From assembly GCA_015222985.1 (NCBI GenBank), contig JADFWI010000323.1, forward strand, positions 1-14,118: a DNA stretch of 14,118 nt, in the 5' to 3' direction. The notes under the pieces are model-generated. The model saw only the letters and a program-made list of their open reading frames with translations, did no database searches and was not told the DNA's origin. The DNA is from Pseudomonadota bacterium (GTDB lineage Bacteria; Desulfobacterota; Desulfobacteria; Desulfobacterales; C00003060). The translations under genes were made by a program, and so were the position numbers. Positions 11,985 through 14,118 of this stretch are shown piece by piece (positions within the stretch are counted from its first letter, which is position 1; each line of letters begins with the position of its first letter).

Positions 11985-14118
11985 TTATTTCTCACTGCCC
12001 TGATGGATCGAATCCTTTATCTTCAAAACCTCGATTTGCTGTTCACTCAAGAAATCAAGTAGCTTCGAGTGCAGCGGCGCCTGGACCAACAAGGCCCTCT
12101 TCTCCCTCCCGTGTGAAATCAGGAATCCCGCAATAGTAAGAGAAGTAGTCTTGGCGAGCTTTCGGTTTGCGGCAAACAAAACCGGGGCCTCGGTATAGGA
12201 AGACCCCATCGCCTCAAGGACATTTTTTGCAATAGTCAGCAAGTCATCATCCGGCTGAATCGATAGGACATTCAACCCTCCTGCTTGAATGGCAGATTTC
12301 GCGTCACCGTAAAAGGTCCCGAAATCGACCACGATATCCAGACCGTCTCCTCCGTATATCAGATTGGCAGTTGTCTGAACCTGAAAGCCGGCATAATCAA
12401 AAGACAAGGGGACTCCGGGCTCATAGGAATATCCTATTGTCCTGACAAGTCCTGACACAAAGGCCTCCTGGCCTGATCCATCTATGGTAGAGACGGCGAA
12501 CTCTTCCGACTCCTTGTCCTGCAAAGATGGCCTCTCGTTCTCCACACTTGCTGTTGTCAGTATGTCAATAACCCGGATATTCTCTTTTGCAAGATATTCA
12601 ACAACTAAACTTGAGGAGTACTCTTCAGGAGTCTCTATTAGCGTTATGCAGTGATATTTGGGTCGCATCCCCCTTTCGGTCTCTTGAGGGAAAACCCAAT
12701 CACCTCGCAAGGTGACCAGAACACCATCATCCAGTGCCGGAAGGTCGAGAACCTTCTGAACTCTTTCGCCCAACATGGCACGGAACACCTTATCCAGCAC
12801 CACGGCATCTGCCTCTTGGGCATCTGCGTGAATAATCAACAGCCCTTCCCAAGAAGCGCGTATGGCTTCCTCTGTGTCGTGCGCAAGCTTGACTCCCGTT
12901 TCAAACAGAAGATGGCGTCCGTTCTTCAGTTCGATGACCGGAAAGGCAGCAAGGTCCAGTGCGATATCGCTCCGGTCCTTTCCCGGGAAGTAACATCGAC
13001 CAGAAGCCAACAGCTTGCCGCCAAGCTCGTCTGCTATTCTGGAAACAACTTCCTGCCACCCAGGTACGGGTGTCGTCTTGCCAGGACTGACTAGACTGAC
13101 ATCCTTTTCTGGTGACACGCCCTGAGACCTCGAACCAGTCTCGATTGATGCCGCTGTCTTATCCGGGGATGGCGTCGACTCTGTCGGTTCGACTTTGGCT
13201 TCAATTTCATCACCATTTAGCGACTGATCAGTGAGGTCTTCCTCGGTGGGAACCTTACCGGGCTCCGTAACCGGTGAATCTTGAATAGCTAAGGTGGCTA
13301 CAATCTCCTCTGCCGGCGGTGTCTCAGTTGGCAAGAGAGCGGCAGGCTTCGGGAGCATAGCTGTGGCCTGAGCAACTTCATCACCGGTCTTCGTCTTGGC
13401 AGGCATTTCTTCTTCGCGGGCTGCCGGCTCAGGCTGTGTGACAGATGTGTCTTCAGTATCTGACTTTGTTATCTCTTCTTCAGTTGGCTGCGTCTCGACA
13501 GACAATGCAACAGCAGGTTTCGGACGTGCCGTTCTTGTCTCATCCTCATCCCGACTTGCTATCTGAACAGGCAGATCTTCTCCGGGAGGCGCAGAATCAG
13601 GTGTTGTGGCAGGAGGTTCTTGGGAAGACAACTCGGGAATCCGTATGGCCTGGCCGGGGTAAATAAGATCCAAATTCTTGATACGTGGGTTGAGACGCCT
13701 GAAGGTCTGGAAGTAGGCCCTGGAAAGCCGATCCCACCGTACCCCGAGGTAAGCTGTCACTATCTTGGACAAACACTCGCCTGCGCGGACATTGCGGCTT
13801 TTGTAAAGCACATCCGGTATGATGGGAATAGTGATATAGCGAGGCCCCGCTTCTGCGTGGCCTTCCTTGGCCCCTATCTCCTTCAGAGGGACCAAGATAT
13901 TCTGGTTCGGATAGATCTTGTTCACATCTTTGATGTGAGGGTTAAGATCTTTCAGGATCGCGACAAACCTCGGGAAATCGTCTTCTGCAATGCGTCCCTT
14001 GCGACGGAGGATATCCCAGACGTGGTCATCCTTCTGAACCGTATAAGAATCGCACACAATATCCCACGCCCCGTACCTGTTGATGACATAGATCTTGTAC
14101 GGCTTTGCTCCCCACGCC
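11985..14118 (-). CDS. Large LysM-domain protein with a duplicated unknown C-terminal module (5' end outside window)
   Basis: The frame is open to the window edge: 21 codons lie upstream of the GTG at 14057, which falls just before the first LysM, has no Shine-Dalgarno and no signal peptide, so it is unlikely to be the start. Numbering from that GTG, residues 5-58 and about 85-141 are two LysM peptidoglycan-binding domains, each ending in a variant of NP-I-(x)n-IYP-(N/G)Q. Residues about 150-300 are a Pro/Glu/Thr-rich linker with imperfect repeats. Residues about 335-499 and 530-681 look like two copies of an alpha/beta module that I do not recognise. I predict a periplasmic or envelope protein bound to the cell wall. 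The TPR pilotin gene follows after 72 bases. A role in pilus or envelope assembly is possible but not shown. Confidence 0.85.
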   Translation of the reverse strand, partial: AWGAKPYKIYVINRYGAWDIVCDSYTVQKDDHVWDILRRKGRIAEDDFPRFVAILKDLNPHIKDVNKIYPNQNILVPLKEIGAKEGHAEAGPRYITIPIIPDVLYKSRNVRAGECLSKIVTAYLGVRWDRLSRAYFQTFRRLNPRIKNLDLIYPGQAIRIPELSSQEPPATTPDSAPPGEDLPVQIASRDEDETRTARPKPAVALSVETQPTEEEITKSDTEDTSVTQPEPAAREEEMPAKTKTGDEVAQATAMLPKPAALLPTETPPAEEIVATLAIQDSPVTEPGKVPTEEDLTDQSLNGDEIEAKVEPTESTPSPDKTAASIETGSRSQGVSPEKDVSLVSPGKTTPVPGWQEVVSRIADELGGKLLASGRCYFPGKDRSDIALDLAAFPVIELKNGRHLLFETGVKLAHDTEEAIRASWEGLLIIHADAQEADAVVLDKVFRAMLGERVQKVLDLPALDDGVLVTLRGDWVFPQETERGMRPKYHCITLIETPEEYSSSLVVEYLAKENIRVIDILTTASVENERPSLQDKESEEFAVSTIDGSGQEAFVSGLVRTIGYSYEPGVPLSFDYAGFQVQTTANLIYGGDGLDIVVDFGTFYGDAKSAIQAGGLNVLSIQPDDDLLTIAKNVLEAMGSSYTEAPVLFAANRKLAKTTSLTIAGFLISHGREKRALLVQAPLHSKLLDFLSEQQIEVLKIKDSIHQGSEK

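Noticed and set aside
11985..14057. Treating the GTG at 14057 as the true start of the large LysM gene
   Set aside because: The frame continues upstream to the window edge without a stop, there is no ribosome binding site, and a secreted LysM protein should have a signal peptide before this point.

Overview
The window looks like chromosomal DNA of a Gram-negative bacterium, most likely a deltaproteobacterium (Desulfobacterota/Myxococcota side). The reasons are a type IV pilus (T4P) alignment and secretin operon of deltaproteobacterial style, a small XRE-type regulator placed directly ahead of pilM, a free-standing ETF:quinone oxidoreductase, and moderate GC. The assignment is inferred from gene content and protein style, not from a database search.

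Layout. (1) Positions 1-2350, minus strand: a tRNA-Gly(CCC) with its own promoter, then an intrinsic terminator, then rimP, nusA and the first 26 codons of infB. This is the conserved rimP-nusA-infB transcription/translation operon, with a tRNA gene at its head as in the E. coli metY operon. (2) 2507-4180, plus strand: ETF:quinone oxidoreductase. (3) 4181-4549: a gene-poor stretch with an inverted pair of short-period GTTC/GAAC arrays, an AT-rich segment with a 16-bp near-palindrome, and a sigma-54-like promoter. (4) 4550-11096, plus strand: a tightly packed operon of an XRE-type HTH protein, pilM, pilN, pilO, pilP, pilQ and a TsaP-like LysM protein. (5) 11151-14118, minus strand and converging on the pilus operon: a Tgl/PilF-like six-TPR lipoprotein, and upstream of it a large LysM protein whose 5' end lies outside the window.

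How the genes work together. PilM (cytoplasmic, actin-like), PilN and PilO (inner membrane) and PilP (lipoprotein) form the T4P alignment subcomplex that connects the inner-membrane motor to the outer-membrane secretin PilQ. The LysM protein encoded right after pilQ has the architecture of TsaP, which ties the secretin ring to peptidoglycan. The convergent TPR lipoprotein resembles the Tgl/PilF pilotins needed for PilQ assembly. The window therefore carries nearly a whole secretin assembly and anchoring module, but no pilins, motor ATPases or prepilin peptidase.

The least explained items are the large LysM protein, whose C-terminal half appears to be an unrecognised tandemly duplicated alpha/beta module; the terminator whose U-tract ends five bases before the rimP start codon; and two non-homologous short-period repeat arrays at gene 3' ends. 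I saw no CRISPR array, insertion sequence, rRNA or phage gene.
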